From Anastrepha obliqua (lineage: Eukaryota > Arthropoda > Insecta > Diptera > Tephritidae): DNA of 64,000 nucleotides. Below the pieces are notes generated by a model that saw only the letters and a list, made by a program, of their open reading frames with translations, was not told the origin of the DNA and did no database searches. Each line of letters opens with the position of its first letter. Position 1 is the stretch's first letter. The DNA lies in the NCBI RefSeq assembly GCF_027943255.1, contig NC_072894.1, positions 76,051,601-76,115,600 on the forward strand. Direction: 5' to 3'. Both the position numbers and the translations under genes were made by a program. Shown here piece by piece: positions 11,205 to 21,688 of this stretch.

Positions 11205-12300
11205 CCAAAGTTTTGCCTTCATTAGAATTCAATGTGGCGCTTCGGACCACTCCTACTTTAGCGCTTAACGCTATGCTGAATGTAGTACCCATGGACATCG
11301 CAGTGAAAAATACCGCTTTATGCGTCGCAATCAGATTGATGTGTTCGGACCACAAGCTAGACTTAAGCTACGGACAATCTAGTACTCTTAGAAAATTAGA
11401 GTTTCCACTGTACTTTCAGAGTGCAGTCGATTTTCCATTCATATCCCCTCAAGGGAGAAGTAGGCGGTATGCAACATTTGGAGACAGGTTATGACAAACA
11501 TGTATGCGGATGGCTCGAAGCTAGATGAAAAAGTTAGTAAGGGAGTTTCTGCGAGGAGCTCCCCATCAAGCTCAAATTTAGGCTTCCGGACCACAGTAGT
11601 GTTTTCCAATCAGAGCTAGCCTCAATTAAAGAATCACTGGATTGCTTGTTTACTTCCGTGATTACAGTAAAGGACGTAAATATCTACTCCGAAAGCCAAG
11701 TGGTAATTAGGGCCCTGTATGTGCGTTCGAAATTAGTCGGGGAATGTCTGACTTCTCTCTCTCGACTGCAACCGAATACTTAGGTTCATTTGGCTTCCCG
11801 GTTACAGTGGGACCCTGAAATGAGAGGATTGGGGTTCCCTTCAGATCCTGTGCACTACTTCTGGAAAGTGCACAAACGAACAAAGTTGCGAGATCCTTCT
11901 GGCCCTAGCTCTCGAATTTGGTGGGTATCCTTACCGGTCATTAACGGTTAGGTGAGACTTGGGATTGCTTTAAGTCGTTTCTGTGTCTGGAAGATGAGGT
12001 AGAATCATCTAAGCACCTTCTTCTCAGCAACCATGCTTTCATTGGGCAAAGATTCAGATACCTGGGCTCTCACCTTTATGCTACACCTGCAGATATAGCA
12101 TCAGTAGCAAATCCTGTAGCATGAATTTCATCAGTAGCTTGAAGCGGTTAATATGATACAAATGTAATTAGCCACGGTTGGTCGCCATCCAATGCAAAGC
12201 CACTATTTCCTCCGTATGTCATCACAATCGACGAATTTTGATTGTTTATCCAAGTGGGCCCCTCGCATGGACATCCATTTATCCTAACCTAACCTAGTTA
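11205..12300 (+). pseudogene. 3' end of a broken LINE (RNase H region)
   Basis: Around 11250-11350 the plus strand reads ALNAMLNVVPMDIAVKNTAL, a block that precedes RNase H in I/R1-type insect LINEs. RNase H-like motifs follow: MYADGSKLD near 11500, QSELASIKESLDCLF near 11610, and NIYSESQVVIRALYVRSKL near 11680, where the usual central Asp of YSDSQ is Glu. Frameshifts and stops separate the blocks. The fragment ends near CCTAACCTAACCTAG. The assignment to the I/R1 group is from motif memory. Confidence 0.6.
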
Positions 12301-12960
12301 TGGCATCGTATAAAGGCAAAGTCTAACTTACAACTCCACAATATAACTCTAGCAGGATTTAAAGGAAAAATATATAACCTAGTTATCTATAAAAAGTATG
12401 ACAAAATTCGCCTGTCAAAAGTGTTTTTGCTACACCGATTTTTATGCCTGTCACTGTAGATAACAAAGTTCAATGTGAAAGTCGTAGTTGTGGAGATACA
12501 TTAGATGAGCTCATAAAAAATTGCTAAAAGCAAGCAATTAAAAACTATACGCGAAATACAAATAAGCACTTGAATTTGAGTAATTTTTTAAAGTTACATA
12601 TTTTCATTGCTAAAGATTAGATACTTATTGCCTGCATTTAATGCGATCTTTTTTCCAGTTAATGGCAAAAAGTTGAAAATAAAAAATAATTTTTTGGTTT
12701 TAAACTTCAATTTTTTAAGAAAAGTTTATTATGTAAAAATAATATTAATAAATAATTAAATAACATATATTTGCAAATAATTATGAAAAAAATATGATTT
12801 ACTATGTATTCATCATTTTTGTTCAACAATTACCGTGGAAATGCTCTTTCAATAATGAGATTTGGGCACCATCTTTTTTGATTGAAATCTAACAAGAAAA
12901 ATTAATGAAAGATAGGGTTGCAAAATAGATGTTCCGTGTTCTTTGTTACTCTAAAATCAC
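12301..12960. other. AT-rich spacer, nothing recognised
   Basis: No exon or repeat family is recognised. Confidence 0.5.
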
Positions 12961-12965
12961 TGCGC

Positions 12966-13054
12966 TTACACCCGTTCAATGAATGTTTGGCCGAGCACCT
13001 GCGCCTTGATATTTTTCCACAAATGGAATTGCCTACAGTTTTATACCGCCTCCA
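12966..13054 (-). mobile_element. Truncated copy of the tRNA-derived SINE
   Basis: It contains TTTGGCCGAGCACCTGCGCC, TTTTTCCACAAATGGAATTG and CCTACAGTTTTATACCGCCTCC. These align in order with the 3' half of the SINE at 2590-2909 in the same orientation. The tRNA-like head is missing. Confidence 0.65.
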
Positions 13055-13056
13055 TT

Positions 13057-13710
13057 GTATCCATTGAAAACAATGGTTTGGTGCGGCCTATGGGCTGGAG
13101 AAATCATCGGCCCATATTTATTCAAAGACGACGCTAGCGCCAATGTAACAATGAATGGCGAATCAAGTCGCGCCATGATAAACGACTTTTTAATGATCGT
13201 TCCCACGACAGTCGGTTCTACGCAACCGGAACGACCCGGATTTATATCCGGCCAAGGACTGTCACTTCAGCAGCATTCCCCGTATATGTATGGAGAATGT
13301 TTATGCTGCTACAACAACAACAACTTTTTAATGATCGTGATCTCCATTTGCACACAACCTGTGAAACAATGGATTTACTGCGTCGGAAAGGATGAGCAAT
13401 TTATCTCTCGTCTCGGATCAATGAATTGGCCGCCAACACTTGCACTTTCATTTGCGTTGGTATGTAGAGCCTAAATGCTTTGCCGATAAACCAGCTTCGA
13501 TTGAGGCACTGGAAGCCAACACAGTTATTCACGAGATACCGGAAAAGTAGTGTTTGCGGATGGCCGAATTACGGTGCAGGTACGGCCAACGCTTGAAAGG
13601 GATTATCTTTAAAAATAAATGTCGTGAATGGTTCTACACAAAAATAATAAAGATTGCCCAATCAATTTGAATTTTCGTTGCTTTATTTCAATTTAAAATC
13701 CGATAACTCT
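13057..13710 (+). pseudogene. Mariner-like transposase fragment (DD-type, 3' half)
   Basis: The plus strand reads VWCGLWAGEIIGPYLFKDD and RAMINDF, then after an inserted 122-bp element a frame with CETMDLLR, EQFISRLG and MNWPP, and a final ADKPASIEALEANTVIHEIP. This is the standard order for an insect mariner-like transposase. Intervening catalytic segments are lost or frameshifted. The 3' tail at 13640-13710 matches the AT-rich end typical of the group. It is non-functional. Confidence 0.65.
13201..13322 (+). mobile_element. Small SINE-like element with (CAA)n tail, nested in the mariner
   Basis: A 122-bp segment begins TCCCACGACAGTCGGTTCTA and ends TGCTGCTACAACAACAACAA. It is flanked by a perfect 16-bp target duplication, ACTTTTTAATGATCGT, at 13185-13200 and 13323-13338. 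A long target duplication plus a simple-repeat tail indicates target-primed retrotransposition. I believe this is a common fly repeat, but I cannot name the family. Confidence 0.8.
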
Positions 13711-15270
13711 AAATTGATCACCCATGAACATGTATTGACTATAATAAAATACAACACAGATAAATTAAAATCAGCTGACCAACGTTCACCCGCACTTTTT
13801 AGAGTCAGAGTGCAACACCAAAATTTGACCGCCCAGCGCAGGAATAAGTGCAACATTATTACGAGAAAAGAATTAGTTGGTATGTGTACTGTTAGAAACA
13901 ATACAGAATGCACTCGGACTTTTATATAATTGGGCGTTTGTTGGGTGGGCAATCAACACTTGGTCAAAACTAGAAAAAAATTGTTTTGAACGGAATTGGT
14001 CCTTCCTAAGGATTTAAAAATTAAGGAATTCAGGCAGCAATCACACCAATATGTAAGTGAATACATTTTAATATTTTCATTACTAGGTACTATATTTACA
14101 TATGTACACATACTTTAATATGAATTCTTATCTGTGCACTAATCACATTGTACTGAAACGTCCGCTATACACTTTCATATATAATCTGAGATTATCTTTA
14201 TTCAGCCGTAGTTTCTTTTTTTAAAGCTAATATAATTCGATTTTTTTATTTGCTTTGTAATTATCAGCCCAACAGAAATATTTTGCAGAATACGTCATAC
14301 AAAAATAATGTATAATATCGTGTAATTGTATACATTTATTTTTTATATTTCTTTACAAAAAAATGTAATATAATATATTGAATTTATGCGCATAAATATG
14401 TATGTACCATTCGTTGCAAATTCCAGGGGTATTCATACTGCAGTGTAAACAAACACATTCTATGTATTAGCTTAAACGTCACAGTTGTTACAAAAATAGT
14501 TTTGCCACTCAATTTGATGCAAGTGTTGTTTTTATTGTGCACCAATCATTGTGTACAGTAAAAGAAATATATTTTTAATTTTTATTATTATTTGAATGAA
14601 AACACGTGATCTTTATAAATAAATATTACTTTTTTGTATACAAAATTGTCTAAATTTATAATACTGCGTAGAAGAAAGAGCGCAATCAAAATCTCAATTA
14701 AACTCAATTGCTTTCACCACAATGCCAAATAGTTCTTTCAAATAAGCTACAATACTATACGAGTTTGTTACGTAGAAATAAAATGTATTACATACTAAAT
14801 AAAGCTCAAGTCAGACATGGGCAAGACGAACAGCACACGCGAGTAAACGTTAGCAACAGTCAAATAACACTGAAAAGCGCTTTTGATGAGTTAGTAAATT
14901 GACCGGCGGAAAGACGACGAATGCATGCACCGATACTAAATTACATACATACTCATATTCACATGCAGACGAGGCCAAGTGAAAAAGATTGTAGTATACA
15001 TATGTATGTATCTCGTAACTTCTGTTCAAAAAGTACCTGGAATTTCTCATTTTGAGTAACTTAGAAAACAAGTCACGATACCGATAACTCTCATGCAGCT
15101 AAAAAAAACTGATATAATAGTTATCATAGACATTACTGTGCAGGGAATCAAAAAAATATGAATTTAGCTATTTTCATTTTTGTTGCAAAACGCCGAGTAC
15201 TTTTCGAACATAACGCAGAAAAAAACTGAGGTAATAGCAAAACTTGCTACTCAATTCTTTTATACGTATA
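13711..15270. other. AT-rich spacer, nothing recognised
   Basis: Opposing frames at 13654-13952 overlap each other and show no family features. No RNA gene or repeat was recognised. Confidence 0.45.
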
Positions 15271-15275
15271 CATTA

Positions 15276-15491
15276 GGGTGCATCACTCTCCATTCCAAAA
15301 AAAATTGTTATTGTTTATAAAACTTACCTACACTTGCGCCTAAATATATCGGAAAAATTTAAGATTTACGTGAGCTGGTCCGATTTCAAAGTACCTCCAA
15401 AAATCTCATCCGTTGATTCCGCTGATTAAATTCTTAAACATTTTTTATAAGTAAGGTGAAAAACAGCAAATTTTTTTTAGGTGAGGCACCC
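15276..15491. mobile_element. MITE of about 216 bp with TA duplication
   Basis: Left end GGGTGCATCACTC and right end (reverse complement) GGGTGCCTCACCT are inverted repeats, each flanked by TA (15274-15275 and 15492-15493). Size, TA duplication and lack of coding capacity fit a Tc1/mariner-type MITE. Confidence 0.6.
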
Positions 15492-15827
15492 TAATATACG
15501 TAAGTATGTACATTATTATATTTTTTTATTTTAATTTATTTTATTATGCATATAAAAATGTTAAAGAGAACGAACTTTTCTCTCTTGGTAATGTTCGCAA
15601 ACATGATCAGCCAGTCAGCAGGCAGAGAAACAATACGTAATACTCGTGCATCAGCCCGACATCGGCAAAAATCAACAATGCGTACGTTGGCAAAGAATTA
15701 TAGATAAGCGACCGGTAAGCAGTCAACTACGGCCATGGCGTGATCAAAGTTTCTTCCGTTTTGTATGTGTCGTCTGTTTTGCTTTACATATGTATATATA
15801 TTATAATATAAGTCCTCATTTATTTAA

Positions 15828-16221
15828 ATACTAGCAAACCCGGCCCCCTTCGCTGGGCACACTAAAATAGAATAGATATGGTTTAGAACAGAAAATATAT
15901 GGTTTTCATATTATTTATTTCTTTATTCTTTATTCAAACGCTTTAGCATAAACAATATTTTTTGTTTTTCTATTTGTTTTTGAGTAAATATAAAATATAA
16001 ATTGAAAATCAGGAAAAAAGAAGATTGTTTTTAAATTTCAAATCAACGCATATGAATAAACAATCGTCTTTTTTCCTGATCATCCATGAATTTTTCGTTT
16101 CAATTTATATGTTTTATTAAGCATTGGAGCTTTTTTAACCATTATCCATTTATATTTAAAAAAAAAAAACGAAAAAAATTGTTTTTTCCACGAACACATA
16201 ATTTCATTCGGATTTCACATT
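15828..16221 (+). repeat. Left part of a composite interspersed repeat
   Basis: It begins TACTAGCAAACCCGGCCCCC and TTCGCTGGGCAC, a start I associate with a widespread class of insect repeats. It runs up to ACATT, where the BEL/Pao element is inserted. The continuation is at 21900-24339. It contains a strong hairpin at 16008-16080. Confidence 0.6.
16008..16080. repeat. 22-bp-arm hairpin
   Basis: The arms at 16008-16029 and 16059-16080 are reverse complements at 21 of 22 positions, with a 29-nt loop. The flanking AAATTGAAA/TTTCAATTT stretches also pair weakly, so the fold may extend further. Confidence 0.8.
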
Positions 16222-16432
16222 TGTTTAAGCAAAAGACAAAGACTTGATTACTCCGATGCTGTACAAGCACTAAATTTATTGAGCGTCTCATTTTTCAATA
16301 ACTGTTTAAAGCTAACTGTGCATAGATGAATTCGAAGAAATAATACCAATAATGCTATAAATTGAGGTGGTGCCAGACTGGACGAATTGATGAACATCTT
16401 AAGGTGGTGCCAGACTGGACGAATTCTGAACA
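16222..16432 (-). repeat. 3' LTR of the BEL/Pao element
   Basis: It is 211 bp and identical to the copy at 21689-21899. It contains a perfect 24-bp direct repeat at 16365-16388 and 16402-16425. The pol stop codon falls inside it at 16399-16401. Confidence 0.95.
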
Positions 16433-19400
16433 TCCTGCCCGGTTGAGGTGTTGGCCTCAAAATGCTCTGCGTCCAGAAGCCGGCACAATTTCTGTACCGC
16501 ACGCGTCATCATACCGTTCGCCGTCTGAAGCGTGACATTACGTATTAAACCATTGCTGCCCGGATGAACCGCAGTTACGCGCCCTAAGCGCCAATATGTT
16601 GGTGGTAAGTTCTCATGTCTTACGATGACTATGTCTCCGATCTTTACGTCCCTTGATTTCGTCTGCCACTTGTTTCGAGTTTGAAGGGTAGATAAATATT
16701 CCTCGCTCCATCGCTGCCAAAATTGTTGATGTATCTGACGCAGCCAGAGCCAGTGCTTAATACGGTTGGACGGAATTGTTCTGATGTCAGCTTCAGGGAC
16801 TGCAACCAGTGGAGCGCCAACCAGAAAGTCGGCAGGGGTCAAAGCTAACTTATCATTGGGATCATCGTATATAGGTGTTAGCGGACGAGAATTTAGGCAT
16901 GCTTCAATACGTGTCGCCAAAGTCTGAAGTTGGCTATACCATAATGACTGCGCTCCAACGAGGCGCACCAAATGATATTTGGCAGATTTTACCGCAGCCT
17001 CCCAGAGACCACCTTGATGAGGAGCGCTGGGAGCGATAAAGTGCCAATGAGTACCGAGATTCGCCAAACTTTGTTGGTTGTTGTCGTTCTGCCAAGCAGC
17101 CAAGTCTTCTTTAAGCAAACGGTTAGCACCTGTGAACGTAGTACCGTTGTCACTATAGAGATCTCGACATGGACCTCGTCTACTTATAAATCGCGTAAAT
17201 GCATCTAAGAATGCAGGTGAAGAAAGATCATCGACAACTTCAATATGCACGGCCTTGGTCGCCATGCAAACGAAAACAGCTAGATATGTTTTGATCGTTG
17301 TACGCGATCTTTTTGTGCCGATGCGCACTGTAAAAGGCCCGCAATAGTCGACGCCTGAAGATATAAATGGCCGTGCTGCAGTAATGCGATGCCTGGGTAA
17401 GGATGCCATCTGCTGAGATAACGTTACGCCTCGATGTCGTCGGCAAATAACACAAGTCTGCACAAAGCTTCGGACTGCTTGCCTTCCGTTCAATATCCAG
17501 TACCGTGCGCGAAGAGTTTGAAGAGTGATTTGCGCCCCACCATGAAGCGTGGTTTCATGTGCGTGTCGGATGAGTAAGTGTACCAAACTCCCATGCTTCG
17601 GTAAAATTATCGGAAAACGTCGATCTTCTGGAAGGTCAGCGTGACCAATACGACCTCTGACTCGCAATATGTCGTTACAATCTATGTAAGGGTTCAATGA
17701 CCTTAGTTTGCTGGAGCTGGATATTTCCGATCCCTTCCGAATCAGAGACATATCAGTCGCAAAGGTATATTGCTCGTTTCGGATTAGCACGTTAAGAGCA
17801 TCGTCCATTTCTGTAGGATTGACGATCAGTCTTCGCAAATGTCGGCGAACTGGTAGCCACCGAAGTACGATTGCCACGGTACGAAGAAGCTTTTGCAATG
17901 AACTAAAGCGTTCGCTTAATGGAATTATTTGGCCGTCTAGACGTCGAGTTGTAAGAATGCTCGCGTGGGCCGTCGTTGCTACAAATGATGACACTCTCTG
18001 TTCACCACGTACAATGTCAAGCTCGTCATCTTTTAATTCGATCCCAAAGGAAATTGGTAGCTGTTTGTCCATAAGCCATTTTGGCCCTTGCCACCACAAC
18101 TGATGTTCAACCAGCTCTGATGCTCGGATACCTCTACTGGCACAGTCTGCCGGATTTTGTGCAGACCGTACATAATGCCAACGATCTGGTGATGTCAGCT
18201 CTTGAATGTGACGAACACGATTGGAAATGTACGGCTTGAGAGTAGTTGGAGGTTTACGTAACCAACATAACACGATTCGCGAGTCGGACCATAAATGATA
18301 AGAAGCGTCCGTTAGACGTAAAGCAGTTCGCACACTGTCAAGTGTGGATGCGAGTAAATGTGCCGCACAAAGTTCTAGGCGAGGAATCGTTGCACCCTTG
18401 AGTGGCGCCACTTTGGTGCGAGCTGTTAGCAATGATACAGTTGACCGACCTTCACCGTCTGTTGTCCTAGTATAGAGGACAGCCGCATAGGCAAGTGGAC
18501 TTGCATCACAAAACCCAAGTAGCATAGTAGTCTTACCCTCAGCCAAACCTAACCATCGTGGTACACGGATACGGTTTATCACGTCAAATTCTCTGTAAAA
18601 TAAGACCCACGTATTTTGAAGTGCATCTGGGAGTGGTGCATCCCATTCTAAGCCAGCAGACCACAACTTCTGAATAAATATCTTCCCGGCAATAACAATT
18701 GGAGCAAGCATGCCAGTAGGATCAAATAATTTGGCGACCTCACTTAAAACCCGACGTTTTGTGAGACATCCGATGTTCTGGTTTAGATTCGCTTTGAAAA
18801 AGATCTCATCTGTTGTTGGGTCCCAACTTAAACCAAGCACAGTTGCCGTCGATGGTTCACTTGCTAACTCTACGATTGAGGAATTGTTACTAATTAAACG
18901 CTTTACAACCTCACCACTATTAGAACTCCATTTTCGTAAACGGAACTGTCCGGCCGACAAAATCGCACTCACATTGACAGCGAGTTCGAAGGCTTTATCC
19001 TCAGTGTCACAACTGATGAGAAAATCATCTACATAAAATGATGACAGAATCGCATCGCACGCAACAATCGACTGATGGCCATCTGCGACTACGTTGTAGT
19101 TATCATAACTGCATTGATTGAGTGCGCGAACTGCGTTGTACGGGCTACAAGCCATCCCATACGTCACTGTAGTTAAACGGTATACTGCTAGGTCAGTGTC
19201 TGGTGATTCTCTCCAAATAATGCGTTGGAAATCCCTATGTTCGGGAGTTATCAGAATTTGATGGAACATTTTCTCGATGTCTGCTGTTAATGCTACGCGA
19301 AAACCCCAAAAACGAAAGATGATATTCACAAGTGGTTCTTGAATCATGGCTCCCACCAACTGGACGTCGTTCAGTGAGAGGCCGCTCGTGGTCCGCGCTG

Positions 19401-20379
19401 AAGCATTGAACACAACGCGGAACTTTTCCAGAACCGCATGGTGAGGGATGTAGTAGTTGACCCCCCCATCTCCAATGTGACTAACGGGTTCCATATGGCC
19501 GAGGTCCGCGTATTCGCGCATGAAGGCAATGTATTTTTTCTTGAGCTCACAATTCGCTGCTAGTCGTCGTTCAAGAAGGTGAAATTGTCGTAAAGCATGG
19601 GCGTATGAGTTGCCCAAAGCCGGTGCGTCCGGATGAAATGGTATATGAACCATGTAGCGCCCTTCCCTTGTGCGGGAGTGTGTGGTCAAAAAGATTTTCT
19701 CACATTCATCTTCGCCGTTACAATCTTGTGAAGGCACTTCCTCTAACTTCCAAAAGCTTCTTACTAGCTCCTCCAAGCGCGCGTCCTCTTCGCCTTGCTG
19801 GGTGATGAAGGAAAGAGTTGGCGGCGTTGCTGGCTGCGCTGCTGGCACTGGACCGAAGACAACCCAGCCGAAGCGGGTTCGCTGGGCGTGTGGCTCATTG
19901 AGGCCACCGAGTCTTATGTCCCCTTCGACTGCTTTTCCCCATACATCCGCACCAATAAGAATGTCGATATTGCTAGGAATGCCGAACTGCGTATCGGCCA
20001 ATTCTAGACCATTCAAATGCTGCCACCGTGTCATGTCAATATGCACTGTTGGGATGACCTTAGTAATTGACTGCATGACAAGTGCAACGATTTCCAAACT
20101 GAAACTGGAATAGAGCGATTTTAACGTGAGTGTGACACGCCCACGTGTACGTGCGTAGGAGTAAGTTCCGATTCCTTCCACCGAAACTTCGCATTTGCTC
20201 CTATGAAGAGACAAAGAGTTAGTTAATTTATCTGTTATAAAACTGACCTGTGATCCGGGATCACAGAGCACCCGCGCCAGACGTCCATTGGTAGAGTTGC
20301 CGCATGCGTATACACGCGCAGTTGCCAATAACACTGTTGAACTCGCGTTGGCAAGGCAACCTACCACAGCAGGCTCTAG
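16399..20379 (-). CDS. pol: BEL/Pao Pol polyprotein (protease, RT, RNase H, integrase)
   Basis: An open frame of about 1,325 codons follows the gag TGA. It makes the enzymes for protein processing, cDNA synthesis and integration. Counting from a GTG at 20367, the aspartic protease has D-P-G-S at residue 36 (most relatives have D-S/T-G). RT has YVDD at 445-448. RNase H has GFCDAS with Asp 621. Integrase has an HHCC-type zinc region (H..H..CVICRR) and D1007, D1073 and E1123. All key residues are present. There is no ATG at the start and the first in-frame methionine is near residue 98, after the protease active site. Expression therefore most likely depends on readthrough of the gag stop. The C-terminus runs into the 3' LTR. 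Confidence 0.9.
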   Translation of the reverse strand, partial: LEPAVVGCLANASSTVLLATARVYACGNSTNGRLARVLCDPGSQVSFITDKLTNSLSLHRSKCEVSVEGIGTYSYARTRGRVTLTLKSLYSSFSLEIVALVMQSITKVIPTVHIDMTRWQHLNGLELADTQFGIPSNIDILIGADVWGKAVEGDIRLGGLNEPHAQRTRFGWVVFGPVPAAQPATPPTLSFITQQGEEDARLEELVRSFWKLEEVPSQDCNGEDECEKIFLTTHSRTREGRYMVHIPFHPDAPALGNSYAHALRQFHLLERRLAANCELKKKYIAFMREYADLGHMEPVSHIGDGGVNYYIPHHAVLEKFRVVFNASARTTSGLSLNDVQLVGAMIQEPLVNIIFRFWGFRVALTADIEKMFHQILITPEHRDFQRIIWRESPDTDLAVYRLTTVTYGMACSPYNAVRALNQCSYDNYNVVADGHQSIVACDAILSSFYVDDFLISCDTEDKAFELAVNVSAILSAGQFRLRKWSSNSGEVVKRLISNNSSIVELASEPSTATVLGLSWDPTTDEIFFKANLNQNIGCLTKRRVLSEVAKLFDPTGMLAPIVIAGKIFIQKLWSAGLEWDAPLPDALQNTWVLFYREFDVINRIRVPRWLGLAEGKTTMLLGFCDASPLAYAAVLYTRTTDGEGRSTVSLLTARTKVAPLKGATIPRLELCAAHLLASTLDSVRTALRLTDASYHLWSDSRIVLCWLRKPPTTLKPYISNRVRHIQELTSPDRWHYVRSAQNPADCASRGIRASELVEHQLWWQGPKWLMDKQLPISFGIELKDDELDIVRGEQRVSSFVATTAHASILTTRRLDGQIIPLSERFSSLQKLLRTVAIVLRWLPVRRHLRRLIVNPTEMDDALNVLIRNEQYTFATDMSLIRKGSEISSSSKLRSLNPYIDCNDILRVRGRIGHADLPEDRRFPIILPKHGSLVHLLIRHAHETTLHGGAQITLQTLRARYWILNGRQAVRSFVQTCVICRRHRGVTLSQQMASLPRHRITAARPFISSGVDYCGPFTVRIGTKRSRTTIKTYLAVFVCMATKAVHIEVVDDLSSPAFLDAFTRFISRRGPCRDLYSDNGTTFTGANRLLKEDLAAWQNDNNQQSLANLGTHWHFIAPSAPHQGGLWEAAVKSAKYHLVRLVGAQSLWYSQLQTLATRIEACLNSRPLTPIYDDPNDKLALTPADFLVGAPLVAVPEADIRTIPSNRIKHWLWLRQIHQQFWQRWSEEYLSTLQTRNKWQTKSRDVKIGDIVIVRHENLPPTYWRLGRVTAVHPGSNGLIRNVTLQTANGMMTRAVQKLCRLLDAEHFEANTSTGQDVQNSSSLAPP

Positions 20380-20382
20380 TCA
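20374..20382 (-). promoter_or_regulatory. Candidate stop-codon readthrough site between gag and pol
   Basis: The minus strand reads TGA CTA GAG. Gag ends at this TGA and pol continues in the same frame with no further stop. UGA followed by CUAG is a known leaky context in viral and cellular readthrough genes. A simple nonsense mutation is the alternative. Confidence 0.6.
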
Positions 20383-21615
20383 GAGATTCGAATTTCTGGA
20401 TGCAATAGCAGTGACGGCTCCTTCCGGACACGTTGACACTGACTCTGATGGATTCTTAGATAATGATTCGCGGCAAAGTAATGAGTTGTGCTTACGACCA
20501 CAGTGACGGCAGTTCCCCGACGGACATTGTCTTGCTGCATGACCTTGCTTTAGGCAGTTAAAACAAAGCTGTGCAGTCTTTGCAGCAGTAATTCTGTCTT
20601 CGTATTTCATCCCAAGAAAGCGTGCGCATTTCATAATACGATGTGCACCTTGGCAGTATGTGCATTTACCCTCCTCTGCAGATACGACGTGTGATCTGAC
20701 AGCTCTTGACGGACCACCAGCGCGATGATGACTCTTGGACGTAAATTCAACCCCATTGCTCCATGTGACAACTGTTGTGCTGAGGCTATGAGCCCGCTGA
20801 CCCAAAAACGTAAGCAGCTCATCGAGGCTCGGAATTTCGGTGGGTGAACAGCTCATGTTCCACTCGCGCTGTGTAGTTATCGGAAGTTTCGAAACTATTA
20901 TCGGTACGACCACAGCATCCCATTCGGCCACTGGTAGACCCATGACATGTAAAGCTCGTAGTGATTCATGTACCGTGTCGACGATGAACAGTAACGCAGT
21001 TGGTGTGTCCTCAGTTGTCGGCTTGATATTGAGTAAGCGTGACACATGAGTCTCAGCCAGTTGCCTTCTATTGTCAAAACGTTCTTTAAGCGCCTTCCAT
21101 AATTCAGCGTATCCCCCAGAATATACACTCCCGACGAGCGGTACAGCACTTGCGCTTACTGCCTGCCGCAACTTGCCTAACTTGTAGGCCTCAGGATAGT
21201 CTGTATTGTGGACAAGCAATTCAAAAACGTCCTTAAACGCCAGCCAATTCTGCATAGTTCCATCGAACGTTGGAATTGCAAGCGGTTCTAACTTAACCTC
21301 ACATTCTCGCACAGGCATCACAGCAGACTGACTCGGTTTTGCACCCATGATTGCACGGTTCAAGTGGGTACATGCATTGTTGTAAATACCTTCAACCTCT
21401 TCCCATAACTTCTCGTGGGCCTCCAACTCGGCGTTTGCTGCATTGCCCACCAACAGGTCATGGTTGGTCACGAAACGTGCATAATGTGCTGACAATGATT
21501 TCAACTCTTGCTGAAGATGAAATTCATCAAATGCACCCTGCTGGAATCCACTCACCCGATCGTGTATGCGTTTAATGGCCTTTATTGCCGAAGCGCGCAA
21601 ATTTAATTCTGCCAT
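20380..21615 (-). CDS. gag: BEL/Pao Gag protein
   Basis: A 411-residue frame starts with an ATG at 21615, just inside the 5' LTR. It forms the virus-like particle and binds RNA. The middle part (about residues 110-260, IPTFDGTMQNWLAFKDVFE onward) matches the capsid-like domain usual in Pao Gag. Three zinc-knuckle-like motifs follow: CTYCQGAHRIMKC (318-330), CFNCLKQGHAARQC (351-364, CX2CX4HX4C) and CRHCGRKHNSLLC (369-381). The frame ends at a TGA in the context TGACTAG, then continues without a break into pol. In many BEL/Pao elements gag and pol form a single uninterrupted frame, so this separating stop stands out. Confidence 0.9.
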   Translation of the reverse strand: MAELNLRASAIKAIKRIHDRVSGFQQGAFDEFHLQQELKSLSAHYARFVTNHDLLVGNAANAELEAHEKLWEEVEGIYNNACTHLNRAIMGAKPSQSAVMPVRECEVKLEPLAIPTFDGTMQNWLAFKDVFELLVHNTDYPEAYKLGKLRQAVSASAVPLVGSVYSGGYAELWKALKERFDNRRQLAETHVSRLLNIKPTTEDTPTALLFIVDTVHESLRALHVMGLPVAEWDAVVVPIIVSKLPITTQREWNMSCSPTEIPSLDELLTFLGQRAHSLSTTVVTWSNGVEFTSKSHHRAGGPSRAVRSHVVSAEEGKCTYCQGAHRIMKCARFLGMKYEDRITAAKTAQLCFNCLKQGHAARQCPSGNCRHCGRKHNSLLCRESLSKNPSESVSTCPEGAVTAIASRNSNL

Positions 21616-21688
21616 TAGCTGAACAATAATTTAATTAAACGGTTCTATTTCACAATTTAATTATTTGTCCTCACAGGAGGCACCAAAA

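Noticed and set aside
12280..12300. CCTAACCTAACC as insect telomere-type repeat
   Set aside because: Only about two and a half units at the end of a LINE fragment. Flies lack TTAGG telomeres, so this is taken as a chance or LINE-derived simple repeat.
13654..13952. Opposing ORFs of about 90 codons
   Set aside because: They overlap each other and start inside the AT-rich 3' tail of the mariner fragment. No protein family is recognisable.
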